Source: a virus
IMG/VR virus record: IMGVR_UViG_3300032954_000040
Span: 1 to 40,745 of that record
Length of the DNA: 40,745 nucleotides
Strand: one strand, 5' to 3'
The stretch's first letter is position 1. Each line of letters opens with the position of its first letter. The notes beneath the pieces are model-generated. The model worked only from the letters and a program-made list of their open reading frames with translations, was not told the origin of the DNA and searched no databases. This document shows, one piece after another, positions 32,695 to 39,845 of the stretch. A program made the position numbers and the translations under genes.

Positions 32695-33415
32695 GTAAAT
32701 CAAGAAACCCATTTCTTTGGAGGCGGGTTTCTTTTTTCTGTCTTTTAGCCTCAACGCTACGCATTACATGCTCTTTTGATTTTGGCTTTCCTTTTTGTGC
32801 CATAGATATTTTAGTTTTGGTTTCCTCTGAATGCAAATGATTCGGCTTTCCTTTTTTGGCCATAGACATTTTAGCTCTGGTTTCTTCTGAACGTGGTGGT
32901 CTTTTCTTCTGCGCTATAGAAATTTTAACTTTGGTTTCTTCCGAACGCCGTTTTCCTTTAAGAGCTTCGCTCATATGTCTTTTTGCCTCTTCTGAAAATG
33001 GTCCTTTCTTTTTTCCTATATGAGCTTTTGATATACGTTTTTTGTGTTCTTCTGATTTACTTTTACCCTTAGAAGCTTTAGACATCAACGATCTAGTTTC
33101 TTCAGATGGCTTAGTGCCGGCCATTCCACCTGAATTAAGATTATAACCTTTAGGAACGAGTGTTCCTTCTTGTTTAATAATAATTTGCTCAAGCTCTAGC
33201 AAATTATTACGTGACCAAGACTGAGCAATTACATTTATTGTAAATGCGTCTTTACCATATTTATTGATTGCATGATGAATCGCCCTACAGGATTTTGTAG
33301 AAGTATGTATTTTCCACCTAACTTCTAAACCTATAGTAGTAATGCCAATATAACGCTTACCATTTATTAAATTAGTAATCGTATAAACTAAAAATTCTTC
33401 CAGTTTCTCTGTCAT
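32687..33415 (-). CDS. GIY-YIG homing endonuclease with NUMOD3 repeats
   Basis: 242 aa from ATG 33415, which overlaps the helicase stop as ATGA and has AAAGGA 9 bases upstream; an ATG at 33424 is in frame but has no spacing. Residues about 8-30 (FLVYTITNLINGKRYIGIT) are the GIY-YIG motif, with the catalytic Tyr/Arg/Glu region following (RWKIHTS, LLELEQIIIKQEG). Residues about 100-235 are NUMOD3 DNA-binding repeats (SEETRSLMSKASKGKSKSEE and five to six more). This is a free-standing homing endonuclease placed exactly at the end of the helicase gene, probably a past insertion. It is AT-rich compared with its neighbours. Confidence 0.9.
   Translation of the reverse strand: MTEKLEEFLVYTITNLINGKRYIGITTIGLEVRWKIHTSTKSCRAIHHAINKYGKDAFTINVIAQSWSRNNLLELEQIIIKQEGTLVPKGYNLNSGGMAGTKPSEETRSLMSKASKGKSKSEEHKKRISKAHIGKKKGPFSEEAKRHMSEALKGKRRSEETKVKISIAQKKRPPRSEETRAKMSMAKKGKPNHLHSEETKTKISMAQKGKPKSKEHVMRSVEAKRQKKETRLQRNGFLDLLT
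32702..32737 (+). terminator. Terminator of the rightward operon, inside the GIY-YIG gene end
   Basis: AAGAAACCC at 32702-32710 pairs with GGGTTTCTT at 32725-32733 around a 14-base loop and ends in a run of six T. It follows the peptidase stop by 7 bases and lies within the last codons of the oppositely oriented endonuclease gene, so this stretch is both coding (-) and a terminator (+). Confidence 0.8.
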
Positions 33416-34851
33416 GTAAACCATTCCTTTAGTTTATCACCCTGAACCATTTCGGCTACTGATTTTTTTTGCTCTAATACAGATAAAATCTTCTCATCTA
33501 TAGTACCGGGGCAAATAAAATCAACGTATAATATCGACCTTTCTTGTCCATCTCTATGTACACGATCTTCTGCTTGGGCGCGAAGTTCTAAATCCCAAGC
33601 GTTACTGTAGAATATTACATTTGATGCTGCTATTAATGTCAGGCCAAATGCCCCCGTTGCTGTTGTCGCCACGAAATAATCAGCATCTCCGAATTGAAAA
33701 GCATTAACTGCCGCCTCGCGATCATTCAATGACGTTTCGCCATAAAATGTAACTACCCTTCGATCCGGGAATGCCTTTTCTAATGCACCACTAATAACCA
33801 CGATGTCATGTCGATAGACGCACCAGATAACCACCTTACCGTTCATTTCGTTTAAAACATCTATCAAGATTTCGGTGCGATTGGAGTCAAGACAATGCAG
33901 ATTGCCGGCTTCATCCCTGGCGATACCAAGGACAACACGCTGCATGGCGGTTAGTCGCGCAAGCGCGTTGCTTGTTGTCATGTGAACGCCGGATTCAATT
34001 TCACTGGTAGCCTTTTTCTTAAGATCGTCGTAAATGCGATGTTGTTCATCGGTGAGGGGAACATGGACGCGCTCGAAAATCTTTGGCGGGAGATCGAGGC
34101 AGTCTGATTTCAGCACTCTAAATACATGCGGTTCAATGCGTTCCTGCAATTTATCAAGATCGCGGAATCCATCAACCACCTGAACCGTGCGACTGCCAGC
34201 AACGAAAATTGGCTTTAGCACACAATAGCGCGCTCGAAAGCCGAAATAGCTATTGCCGAGTATTCTTTCCAACCCAAGAAAAGCAAACTGTCCCCAAAGA
34301 TCGAGCGGATTTTTAGGCACGGCAAGCCCGGTCAGCGCGCGCCGGTAGGCGGCTCTCTGGCCTAGCTTGATCATTTCCTTGGTGCGCTGTGCGTCGATGT
34401 TGCGAATCTTTGATGATTCATCGACAATGATCAGTGTTCTAACGCCAACAAAGTTATTCGCGACAGTCTTGGCGGTCTTCGACGCGCCGAGAGCTTCGAT
34501 ATTCATGACCAGAACTGGTAGAATATCGGACGTTGCCATAATGGCATTAAGGTTGCGGCGCTCTTTTTCTAAGCTACCGCCGCGCCAGAGATGCGGTACA
34601 ACTGGAATATCGGCCGGAACATTCTCCGGGATATGCTTATTGATCCAATCGGCATAACTGCCTTTGCCGGCGACAATGAGAATTCTGTTTATTTTGCCCT
34701 CACAATATAGTTCCATGGCTTCGTCAAGAGCCACCTTGCTCTTGCCCGTGCCCATATCCATCATATAGAAAAATGAAGGCCGCTTAGCCGCCTTGGCCAA
34801 CGCCGCAATTTGATGGGCGCGCGGTGAACGAGTCGGCGTAAACGTAACCAT
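33412..34851 (-). CDS. SNF2-type DNA helicase/translocase
   Basis: 479 aa, ATG 34851. Motif I is MGTGKS (residues 33-38), motif II is VDESS (143-147), with DESS in place of DEAH; later motifs include FVATTATGAFGLTL and motif VI QAEDRVHRDGQ (426-436). The order and spacing match compact phage SNF2-like helicases that act in replication or recombination. It shares an operon with a PD-(D/E)XK nuclease and pentapeptide protein, and overlaps the endonuclease start. Complete at both ends. Confidence 0.9.
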   Translation of the reverse strand: MVTFTPTRSPRAHQIAALAKAAKRPSFFYMMDMGTGKSKVALDEAMELYCEGKINRILIVAGKGSYADWINKHIPENVPADIPVVPHLWRGGSLEKERRNLNAIMATSDILPVLVMNIEALGASKTAKTVANNFVGVRTLIIVDESSKIRNIDAQRTKEMIKLGQRAAYRRALTGLAVPKNPLDLWGQFAFLGLERILGNSYFGFRARYCVLKPIFVAGSRTVQVVDGFRDLDKLQERIEPHVFRVLKSDCLDLPPKIFERVHVPLTDEQHRIYDDLKKKATSEIESGVHMTTSNALARLTAMQRVVLGIARDEAGNLHCLDSNRTEILIDVLNEMNGKVVIWCVYRHDIVVISGALEKAFPDRRVVTFYGETSLNDREAAVNAFQFGDADYFVATTATGAFGLTLIAASNVIFYSNAWDLELRAQAEDRVHRDGQERSILYVDFICPGTIDEKILSVLEQKKSVAEMVQGDKLKEWFT

Positions 34852-34918
34852 TGAATCAGCCTTAATGCAGCAGGCTACCCCGGCCTTGCGACCGGGGCAC
34901 CACCTAACAAGTTAACCG

Positions 34919-35371
34919 TTATTCGGCGGCGGCTCCATGGCGACGACCACGGCGAACATTCTCGTGTAGAGCTTCGCCCAGTGTACCGAAACTATTCGGT
35001 GCATCGGATTCAACGCCAATCGTGAAGTCATCTCCGATCACGGGCACGGGTTCGTTGCCCAAACTTTCCGGCTCGCCAAGCTGTGCCGCGATTTCCATGT
35101 TAGTCGCGGCATCAAGACGCTGACCCTTGGCCTTGGCCGCTTCATCGGCGGCGATCTGTGCCTTCGACCGGCGACCACGCCGCTTTTTCGGCGCCGTCTC
35201 GGCGGCGGCTTCGACCGCTTCGGCCTCACTCGGCACGTAACCGGCCAGAAGTGCCCGCACTTCGGTCAGCGCGGCATAGAGCGGCGCCACAACCGGATGG
35301 CCTTCGATCTGCGCCACCAACGAACGCTCCTCCTTACGCAATGCGGCAGCAAGAGTAGCAGAGATAGACAT
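34919..35371 (-). CDS. Basic small protein with an RGRRSKAQ segment
   Basis: 150 aa from ATG 35371 (MSISATLAAALRKEERSL), with AAGGAA upstream; the in-frame start at 35413 adds 14 residues without a site. Residues about 1-45 are helical (MSISATLAAALRKEERSL, ALYAALTEVRALLAGY). Residues about 60-75 are highly basic (KKRRGRRSKAQIA), like an AT-hook or DNA-contact tail. The rest is acidic and ends RRGRRHGAAAE. Possibly a nucleoid-binding or replication accessory protein; the family is not recognised. A 6-bp GC hairpin (34878-34897, CCCCGG with CCGGGG) lies in the 67-base gap to the helicase. Confidence 0.65.
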   Translation of the reverse strand: MSISATLAAALRKEERSLVAQIEGHPVVAPLYAALTEVRALLAGYVPSEAEAVEAAAETAPKKRRGRRSKAQIAADEAAKAKGQRLDAATNMEIAAQLGEPESLGNEPVPVIGDDFTIGVESDAPNSFGTLGEALHENVRRGRRHGAAAE

Positions 35372-35436
35372 GAATTGAGTTTCCTTGTGTAATGGAAAAT
35401 TACCGCTCGACAATTCGAGTGGAAATCATTTATCGG

Positions 35437-35889
35437 CTAGATCGTTCCCTGTGTCAACGCTATTCCAATTTTCTCCCAATCCCAATTGCTAGCGCCTCCA
35501 TGCCACCGTCCATAGACCGGATAATTGATGAGACGTGGATCAATTCCTTGATCCGCGACCGATTCGACAAACCGGCCGCTGATCAACCACAATTCATCGA
35601 CAGGCTTACCGAGTTTCGGCCCGCCTTGGTTGACACGCCGCACGGCCAGCCATACCCGCCCGCCGGCCCGAACATGACTCTGTATCCAACTAATTTGGAA
35701 CGTGCGTAGATTGACTTTCCAGCCATTTGTTCGTTTATACTCGCACCATCCTTCAATGCCATTGTAACAGTAATTTGAATCTGGAACACCGGATGTCGTA
35801 ATGCCGGTTTCAATCGCGGTCCAATGCATGGCAGCCAAATTAGTGTGGAAGGTTTTGCGTAGTCCTGCATCAATTTTAGCCTTGGTCAT
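35437..35889 (-). CDS. PD-(D/E)XK nuclease
   Basis: 150 aa, ATG 35889 with AGGAGTACTAAGAA upstream; it overlaps the end of the pentapeptide gene by 14 bases. Residues 35-52 (VPDSNYCYNGIEGWCEYK) give the PD...ExK core (Asp37, Glu50, Lys52), and the region after it (NLRTFQISWIQSHVRAGGRVWLAV) matches the helix and strand that follow in the resolvase/VRR-NUC-like group. It may resolve or trim DNA during phage replication, working with the SNF2 helicase in the same operon. The exact subfamily is uncertain. Confidence 0.8.
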   Translation of the reverse strand: MTKAKIDAGLRKTFHTNLAAMHWTAIETGITTSGVPDSNYCYNGIEGWCEYKRTNGWKVNLRTFQISWIQSHVRAGGRVWLAVRRVNQGGPKLGKPVDELWLISGRFVESVADQGIDPRLINYPVYGRWHGGASNWDWEKIGIALTQGTI

Positions 35890-36601
35890 TTCTTAGTACT
35901 CCTGTAGCATTATTGTTTCTCAGGTTGCGAGAATTGGCTAACGCTAAAATTGCATCCTTGTGAGCCTTCCAAAATTTACGCGCCGCTATGCCATCCATAC
36001 GCGCGATGCGTTCATCATCGAAACTTGCCCAATCCTCTATACTGTGAAACTCACAACCGATCTGTATGTGCGCGTCAAATATGATCACAGGGTAAAGCAA
36101 TCCTGAAATCTGTAGTGGAACAGTCTGAATGGTAATTCCGTCTCGGATAATCGCACCACTCAAATCCGCACCACTCAAATACGAACCACGCAAATCCGAA
36201 CCACGCAAATCCGAATCACGCAAATTCGCACCACGCAAATACGAACCACGCAAATCCGAACCACGCAAAATCGCACCACGCAAATCCGAACCACGCAAAA
36301 TCGCACCACGCAAATTCGCACCACGCAAATTCGCACTACGCAAAATCGCACCACGCAAATCCGAACCACTCAAATACGAACCACTCAAATTCGAACCACT
36401 CAAATTCGCACCACGCAAATCCGCACTACGCAAAATCGCATCACGCAAATCCGAACCACGCAAATTCGCATCACGCAAATCCGAACCACGCAAATCCGCA
36501 TGGTGCAAATCCGCATGGTGCAAATCCGCACCAATAAAAGTTTCAGCGTTCAGCGCAAGTAAAACAGCATCTGTGACACGGCTCTTGATCTGAATAGGCA
36601 T
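35876..36601 (-). CDS. Pentapeptide-repeat protein
   Basis: 241 aa from ATG 36601, which has GGAGAG then four A before it; the longer frame opening at 36667 runs through the promoter and is not favoured. Residues about 25-155 are about 26 near-perfect pentapeptides of the A(D/N)LRG or GSDLR kind, which fold as a right-handed quadrilateral beta helix. The C-terminal 85 residues (FDAHIQIGCEFHSIEDWASF, DDERIARMDGIAARKFWKAH) are a domain often attached to phage pentapeptide proteins. Some such proteins mimic DNA and bind gyrase; whether this one does is unknown. It heads the helicase/nuclease operon under an operator-bearing promoter. Confidence 0.85.
   Translation of the reverse strand: MPIQIKSRVTDAVLLALNAETFIGADLHHADLHHADLRGSDLRDANLRGSDLRDAILRSADLRGANLSGSNLSGSYLSGSDLRGAILRSANLRGANLRGAILRGSDLRGAILRGSDLRGSYLRGANLRDSDLRGSDLRGSYLSGADLSGAIIRDGITIQTVPLQISGLLYPVIIFDAHIQIGCEFHSIEDWASFDDERIARMDGIAARKFWKAHKDAILALANSRNLRNNNATGVLRNDQG
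36158..36530 (-). repeat. 15-bp coding minisatellite (pentapeptide repeats)
   Basis: About 25 units of a 15-bp pattern, (C)CACGCAAATCCGAAC on the + strand, with few variants (GCACTACGCAAAATC, CACTCAAATACGAAC). Each unit encodes one pentapeptide of the gene at 35876-36601. High identity between units suggests recent expansion or gene conversion. It also creates open frames of 'SEPRK' type on the other strand, which are not real genes. Confidence 0.9.
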
Positions 36602-36638
36602 TTTTCTCTCCGTGGCCAGTGTTCCGGGCAATCGACTT

Positions 36639-36667
36639 AGTATAGTGGCCACTATGGCCAGTGTCAA
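36639..36667 (-). promoter_or_regulatory. Promoter P1 with operator (pentapeptide/helicase operon)
   Basis: On the minus strand: TTGACA (36667-36662), 17 bases, TATACT (36644-36639). The spacer holds ATAGTGGCCACTAT, a perfect 14-bp dyad, part of a 21-bp site (36639-36659) shared with P2 and P3 (consensus GGMCATMGTGKCYACTA). It lies 38 bases upstream of the pentapeptide start, so a repressor bound here would block RNA polymerase. Confidence 0.8.
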
Positions 36668-36702
36668 TCACAAAAAATCCAACAATCCCATGAAGATTCC
36701 TC

Positions 36703-36731
36703 TTGCAGTTAAGGCTTGGCGGCATTATATT
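36703..36731 (+). promoter_or_regulatory. Sigma-70-like promoter for a rightward small transcript
   Basis: TTGCAG (36703-36708), 17-base spacer, TATATT (36726-36731). It is divergent from P1 and leads into the 433-base stretch without a standard gene (36602-37034). Transcription would start near 36738 and end at the hairpin of 36998-37029. Confidence 0.6.
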
Positions 36732-36892
36732 CTCTATAGCGAAAGGGGAACGGGGCCTTCGCTCTCGTTAAAGCCCGTAAGGCGGGGATGGAATCGGCCA
36801 TAAGCCCGTCAGTAAATCGCAACAACCGGGGAGTGCTCCATGAAAGGTTCTCGATGTTGACGTTCACCCGGCTCGCCCCTGAGGGGGCATTT

Positions 36893-36940
36893 ATGATCGG
36901 CAAAAGCATCATCGGCATCATCATCGGCGGCGCCGCCTAG
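36893..36940 (+). CDS. Possible 15-residue hydrophobic peptide
   Basis: ATG 36893 has GAGGGGG about 6 bases upstream; the peptide reads MIGKSIIGIIIGGAA. The composition (Ile/Gly, with one Lys near the N-terminus) is like small membrane-active peptides such as type I toxins or tiny holin-like peptides. A GC hairpin follows the stop. It is too short for composition statistics, so coding status is uncertain. Confidence 0.3.
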   Translation: MIGKSIIGIIIGGAA

Positions 36941-36997
36941 CCGGCGGCTTCACCTAGAATTCGGGATGGTCCTGAATTCGTAACAAGCCAAAAAAAA

Positions 36998-37029
36998 CCG
37001 GAGGGGAATAACAGCCCCTCCGGTTTTTT
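36998..37029. terminator. Bidirectional terminator
   Basis: CCGGAGGGG (36998-37006) pairs with CCCCTCCGG (37015-37023) around an 8-base loop. It has a run of T on the + side (37024-37029) and a run of A before it (36990-36997), so it can end both the rightward small transcript and the leftward gene group that stops at 37035. Confidence 0.9.
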
Positions 37030-37034
37030 ATTGT

Positions 37035-37238
37035 CTAAAGCAGGATAACCCCAAGTTCGATAAGCTCCTGTGCCTCGGCCAGTTCACCCCGCACCTTGGC
37101 GTGCTGCTCTTTCGTTAGGCCATAGTAGGCGGCTTGTTCCCCGATGATCCTATTGAGGAAGTTCCGCCAAATATCACTATCCGCATCCACGACCACGGCG
37201 CGGCCGTCCTCTTCGTTAACGATTTTGAACGGTGTCAT
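37035..37238 (-). CDS. Small hypothetical protein
   Basis: 67 aa, ATG 37238, starting just after the stop of the upstream gene (TGAGATG arrangement). The sequence (FKIVNEEDGRAVVVDADSDI, FLNRIIGEQAAYYGLTKEQ, LAEAQELIEL) is mainly helical after an initial beta part. No family recognised. It is the last gene of the leftward group ending at the bidirectional terminator. Confidence 0.6.
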   Translation of the reverse strand: MTPFKIVNEEDGRAVVVDADSDIWRNFLNRIIGEQAAYYGLTKEQHAKVRGELAEAQELIELGVILL

Positions 37239-37239
37239 C

Positions 37240-37467
37240 TCACTTCCTCCCCTGTGACTTCAGTTCCGCAATCAGCCGCTTTAGCCGCTCGATCTCCCGG
37301 CCGGCATCACCTTCCCGTTGTTCAGCAATCGCTGCGCGCTTGAGTAGCGCAGTGATCTCGGCCTTCATGTTTTCGATCTTGAGCTTTTGCCGCTCGATAA
37401 CAACCGCTAGAGTATCGCCCCGGCATGAGGCGAGCGCACGGTCGGTGACTCTTTCCAGTTTGCTCAT
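37240..37467 (-). CDS. Small coiled-coil protein
   Basis: 75 aa from ATG 37467 with GGAGAATGGAC in front; the longer frame to 37641 runs through a terminator and another gene and is rejected. The C-terminal half (VVIERQKLKIENMKAEITAL, REIERLKRLIAELKSQ) is a clear coiled coil. Family not recognised. It lies downstream of an internal terminator, so it may depend on readthrough or its own start. Confidence 0.6.
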   Translation of the reverse strand: MSKLERVTDRALASCRGDTLAVVIERQKLKIENMKAEITALLKRAAIAEQREGDAGREIERLKRLIAELKSQGRK

Positions 37468-37486
37468 TGTCCATTCTCCATACGAC

Positions 37487-37516
37487 AAAAGCCGCGCCCA
37501 ATTGCTTGAGCGCGGC
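37487..37516 (-). terminator. Leftward terminator between small genes
   Basis: On the minus strand GCCGCGC and GCGCGGC (37516-37510 and 37497-37491) pair around 12 bases, then TTTT (37490-37487). It ends the transcript from the 52-aa gene. Confidence 0.75.
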
Positions 37517-37525
37517 GTGTCGGTG

Positions 37526-37684
37526 TCAGTTTTCCTCTTCTTCGCCGTTCTCACCTTGGAGTTCCGCGTTGAAGTCGCGGCACTCGATGTCGGCCTCATG
37601 CTTTGTCTGGCATGTACGCCAGATTCCACCATGTTGATCAACCACGCACCATGATCCGTGATCGTAGTCCACCTTGAATTTCAT
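37526..37684 (-). CDS. Small acidic hypothetical protein
   Basis: 52 aa, ATG 37684 with GGAAGGAGAAGCC in front, a very strong ribosome site. It overlaps the upstream stop as ATGA. It begins MKFKVDYDHGSWCVVDQHGG, followed by IWRTCQTKHEADIECRDF, and ends in an acidic run (GENGEEEEN). Aromatic and cysteine residues suggest a small folded domain, but no family is recognised. The good ribosome site and coupling support a real gene. Confidence 0.65.
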   Translation of the reverse strand: MKFKVDYDHGSWCVVDQHGGIWRTCQTKHEADIECRDFNAELQGENGEEEEN

Positions 37685-37893
37685 CGGCTTCTCCTTCCCT
37701 TTTCTTCCAGTTGCTCAATCGCATGATGAACATACTCGCGCGCAGCTTTCCAGGCATCGGCGCGGCCTTTTAGGTATTGAGTTTCCGGTTTATCGCCTAG
37801 TTCCGCATAAGAGGCCACACACTCGGCCTGTATTCTTATGATCTCAAGGTTGCCCTCAATTTGCATGAGAACAAAAACCGCTTCTTTACTCAT
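37681..37893 (-). CDS. Small helical hypothetical protein
   Basis: 70 aa, ATG 37893 with GCAAGGAAAAGAAA in front. Mainly helical (VLMQIEGNLEIIRIQAECVA, GRADAWKAAREYVHHAIEQL) with a basic end (EEKGRRSR). Stop overlaps the next start (ATGA). It follows a terminator after the DUF932 gene, so read-through may control its level. Family not recognised. Confidence 0.65.
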   Translation of the reverse strand: MSKEAVFVLMQIEGNLEIIRIQAECVASYAELGDKPETQYLKGRADAWKAAREYVHHAIEQLEEKGRRSR

Positions 37894-37904
37894 TTTCTTT
37901 TCCT

Positions 37905-37935
37905 TGCAAGAAAAGGCGGGGATTGCTCCCCGCCT
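37905..37935 (-). terminator. Leftward terminator after the DUF932 gene
   Basis: AGGCGGGG (37935-37928 on the minus strand) pairs with CCCCGCCT (37921-37914) around 6 bases and is followed by TTTTCTT. It lies 7 bases downstream of the DUF932 stop. Confidence 0.8.
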
Positions 37936-37941
37936 CTCGGT

Positions 37942-39033
37942 TCAGGCGACCAGGGACAGGATTTTGCCAGCTTCGCGTTCCAGCGCGACTCGCTCGTCCT
38001 GATGCGGGATAGACCGGGCAACCGCCGTTGCGCCCACCACCACGTCCCAGGCCGTCTCAATCGGGCGACCTTCTTCCATCTCATGCGCCGCCTTGATGGA
38101 GGCGGAAATGCCCTTGGAAAACCGGCTGGCCAGGAATTCGTCCAGCCGGTTTTCGAGATGCGCCCGTTGCGCTTGCTCGATGGTCTGCACCACCTTGCGA
38201 TCAGAGGCCGCGCTGTAGGCGTCCAGGGCCGGGACAATCCGTTCAAGGAAGCGGTCAGGCGCCGCCGCAGTGTGACGGATTTTGATTTCCTTGAAGTCGA
38301 GCGCGCCCCAGATGATCCGGTTGCAACAGACGTAATCGAACAAGAAAGTCGCGAGGCCGAACGTCGCGGCCCCTACTTCCGAGTTCCACACCAGAAAGCC
38401 CCTCGCGAGGCTCCCCGGTTCGCCGTTGCGCCGGTTCGGCACCGTGATCCGCCGCTTTTCGTCGGCCAGGAACACGAACATGTCGCGGTCACCACCATAA
38501 AGCGTCGTGTTGTCCTTGGTGACCGTGACTGCCTTGCCGAATTCGCCCGGCACGCGCCAGTGACCGGATACCCCATCACCGAAGCGATCAACCAATTGGT
38601 TGACGACTTCCGCGTTCCAGATGCGCCCATAACGAGGTCCGGTTGCAGCGCGAAGCTGTGGGCCGGCATCCGTCTTGGAGATGAGCACTTGGACATCCTC
38701 AACCTCGCGCAGCACGTTGAGGCCGAGATTGATGCAGTCTGAGGCCAGTTCGGCCGGAAGGCGCCGTAGATAGCCGGCCGGTGCTTCCGCCAGCGTGGCA
38801 AGCTGCCCGAAGGAGAAATGGGATGGAGCATAACCCTGTCCGTTCGGTCCCTCGATCAGAATGCCGCTATGGTCGGCCTGTGGCACTGCGTGCAATTTGC
38901 GGCTGGAAACTACCCGCTCGCGCGAGTTCCGCCGCAAGTCGCCGAAATGCTGTTGCATGTCGATCAGCGAGACGAAACGCTCGTCCGCCGGCCGTGTGCG
39001 CCATTCGGCATTAGCCTGCATAAGTGTGGCCAT
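37942..39033 (-). CDS. DUF932 family phage/plasmid protein
   Basis: 363 aa from ATG 39033, which has GGGAG 6 bases upstream; a TTG at 39039 is in frame but adds only two residues. Features of the family are VSSRKLHAVPQADHSG, GGDRDMFVFLADEKRR, RGFLVWNSEVGAATFGL, and FDYVCCNRIIWGALDFKEI. DUF932 proteins are common in phages and plasmids and their role is not settled. High G+C compared with the tail block. Expression is from promoter P2, and its 5' leader has a hairpin (GGGGGC-gacc-GCCCCC, 39072-39087). Confidence 0.85.
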   Translation of the reverse strand: MATLMQANAEWRTRPADERFVSLIDMQQHFGDLRRNSRERVVSSRKLHAVPQADHSGILIEGPNGQGYAPSHFSFGQLATLAEAPAGYLRRLPAELASDCINLGLNVLREVEDVQVLISKTDAGPQLRAATGPRYGRIWNAEVVNQLVDRFGDGVSGHWRVPGEFGKAVTVTKDNTTLYGGDRDMFVFLADEKRRITVPNRRNGEPGSLARGFLVWNSEVGAATFGLATFLFDYVCCNRIIWGALDFKEIKIRHTAAAPDRFLERIVPALDAYSAASDRKVVQTIEQAQRAHLENRLDEFLASRFSKGISASIKAAHEMEEGRPIETAWDVVVGATAVARSIPHQDERVALEREAGKILSLVA

Positions 39034-39097
39034 TTTCAACTCCCGATTTAATTGTCATAGAGCGTCGGCTCGGGGGCGACCGCCCCCTACGCATTGA

Positions 39098-39126
39098 TAT
39101 ATAGGGATTAGTGGCCACGATGTCCA
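39098..39126 (-). promoter_or_regulatory. Promoter P2 with operator (DUF932 group)
   Basis: On the minus strand: TGGACA (39126-39121), 17 bases, TATATA (39103-39098). The spacer and -35 hold the shared 21-bp operator (39105-39125; GGACATCGTGGCCACTA then ATCC). The core is TGGCCA, as in P1. It lies 65 bases before the DUF932 start. Confidence 0.8.
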
Positions 39127-39144
39127 GGATTATTTTTCAGAAAG

Positions 39145-39384
39145 TTAGATTATTTTCTCAACAAGCGTTTGACCACGATACAGCGCCAATTCGGCCCGGA
39201 CCATCTTCAGCCCATGCAATCCGTCGCGCAGGATATGGGCGCGGTCGGCTATAGCTGTCGCCCGATCCTCTGCCAAATAGCAGCAGAAGCCGCTTTGATC
39301 CTTAAAGTAGATTATCAGCCGAAGATGTTCGCCTAAACTCATCGGTCGCCCCGCCCTCCCGGCCGGTGTCTCAAAATGGACCAC
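39145..39384 (-). CDS. Small hypothetical protein
   Basis: Up to 79 aa. GTG 39384 gives the full frame; ATG 39342 (MSLGEHLRLIIYFKDQSGFC) is the other option and has GGAGGGCGGGG about 10 bases upstream. The body (CYLAEDRATAIADRAHILRD, GLKMVRAELALYRGQTL) is mixed alpha/beta. Family not recognised. It lies just upstream of P2 and its own promoter is not evident. Confidence 0.5.
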   Translation of the reverse strand: MVHFETPAGRAGRPMSLGEHLRLIIYFKDQSGFCCYLAEDRATAIADRAHILRDGLHGLKMVRAELALYRGQTLVEKII

Positions 39385-39452
39385 CTGTCCCGGCGGTTTT
39401 TAACCGCTCGCCCCCTTGAACTCCCCGTGAGAATACCCACGTGAGTCCTAGA

Positions 39453-39483
39453 CCAAGGGGATGCGGTTTTAGTACGCGCCGCC
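39453..39483 (+). repeat. 31-bp direct repeat, copy 1
   Basis: Exact match to 39815-39845, 362 bases away; begins CCAAGGGGATGCGGTTTTAG and ends TACGCGCCGCC. It lies 27 bases upstream of the gene at 39511. Flanking bases differ, so the repeat has sharp borders. It may be a shared promoter, regulatory or recombination site. Confidence 0.85.
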
Positions 39484-39510
39484 TCTTCCCTCGCCACAGG
39501 ATTACTGAAA

Positions 39511-39699
39511 ATGACCAAGCTCTACGAGATCTCGAACACCCAGACCGGCCACAGCTTCGGCCGCTACAAGGCCGCTGATCGCAAGGCCGCCCTTGATGCC
39601 ATGGCGCGCGCCGCTGGGTATCGCGATTATGTGCACGCCTGCGAGGTGGCGGCCGTTGAGATCGGCGAGATTACAGTTGTCGAAGCGGATGCCGCCTGA
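39511..39699 (+). CDS. Small rightward hypothetical protein
   Basis: 62 aa, ATG 39511 with ACAGGATTACTGAAA before it. The sequence (LYEISNTQTGHSFGRYKAAD, RKAALDAMARAAGYRDYVHA, VAAVEIGEITVVEADAA) is balanced and well coded; G+C is high, as in the DUF932 gene. It is the only standard-size gene on the + strand in this part, sitting between the first 31-bp repeat and a perfect terminator. Family not recognised. Confidence 0.7.
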   Translation: MTKLYEISNTQTGHSFGRYKAADRKAALDAMARAAGYRDYVHACEVAAVEIGEITVVEADAA

Positions 39700-39715
39700 C
39701 GACTGCATCTAGCAG

Positions 39716-39750
39716 AAACGGGAAGGCTCCAAGCCTTCCCGTTTCTTTTT
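39716..39750 (+). terminator. Strong terminator of the 62-aa gene
   Basis: AAACGGGAAGGCT (39716-39728) pairs perfectly over 13 bp with AGCCTTCCCGTTT (39732-39744) around a 3-base loop, then CTTTTT. Confidence 0.95.
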
Positions 39751-39814
39751 GCGCTGCACGCCAATCGCTACACGTTTGATGTATTATCGTCTTGTCAGCC
39801 CCATATCTGTGATG

Positions 39815-39845
39815 CCAAGGGGATGCGGTTTTAGTACGCGCCGCC
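39815..39845 (+). repeat. 31-bp direct repeat, copy 2
   Basis: Identical to 39453-39483. Unlike copy 1 it is not followed by a recognised gene but by about 150 bases ending in a terminator. Confidence 0.85.

Larger units (their letters stand above)
36738..37029 (+). ncRNA. Candidate rightward small RNA or leader, about 290 nt
   Basis: This region has a promoter in front and a strong terminator behind, on the strand opposite to all flanking genes, and no ORF of normal size. Visible structures include GAATTC-ggga...tcct-GAATTC at about 36958-36980 and GCCGCC/GGCGGC near 36934-36946. A 15-codon ORF with a good ribosome site lies at 36893. It may be a regulatory RNA, a leader RNA or a mRNA for a tiny peptide. 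Expression is inferred, not shown. Confidence 0.45.

Noticed and set aside
36150-36530. CRISPR-like array
   Set aside because: Units are contiguous 15-bp tandem repeats with no spacers and encode pentapeptides.
36129-36593. A + strand open frame with KSEPRK-type repeats
   Set aside because: It is the antisense of the pentapeptide repeats; the minus strand has a good start, promoter and family match.
37861-38742. A 293-residue + strand frame opposite the DUF932 gene
   Set aside because: Long antisense frames are expected in G+C-rich coding DNA; it runs through a terminator and has no family match.
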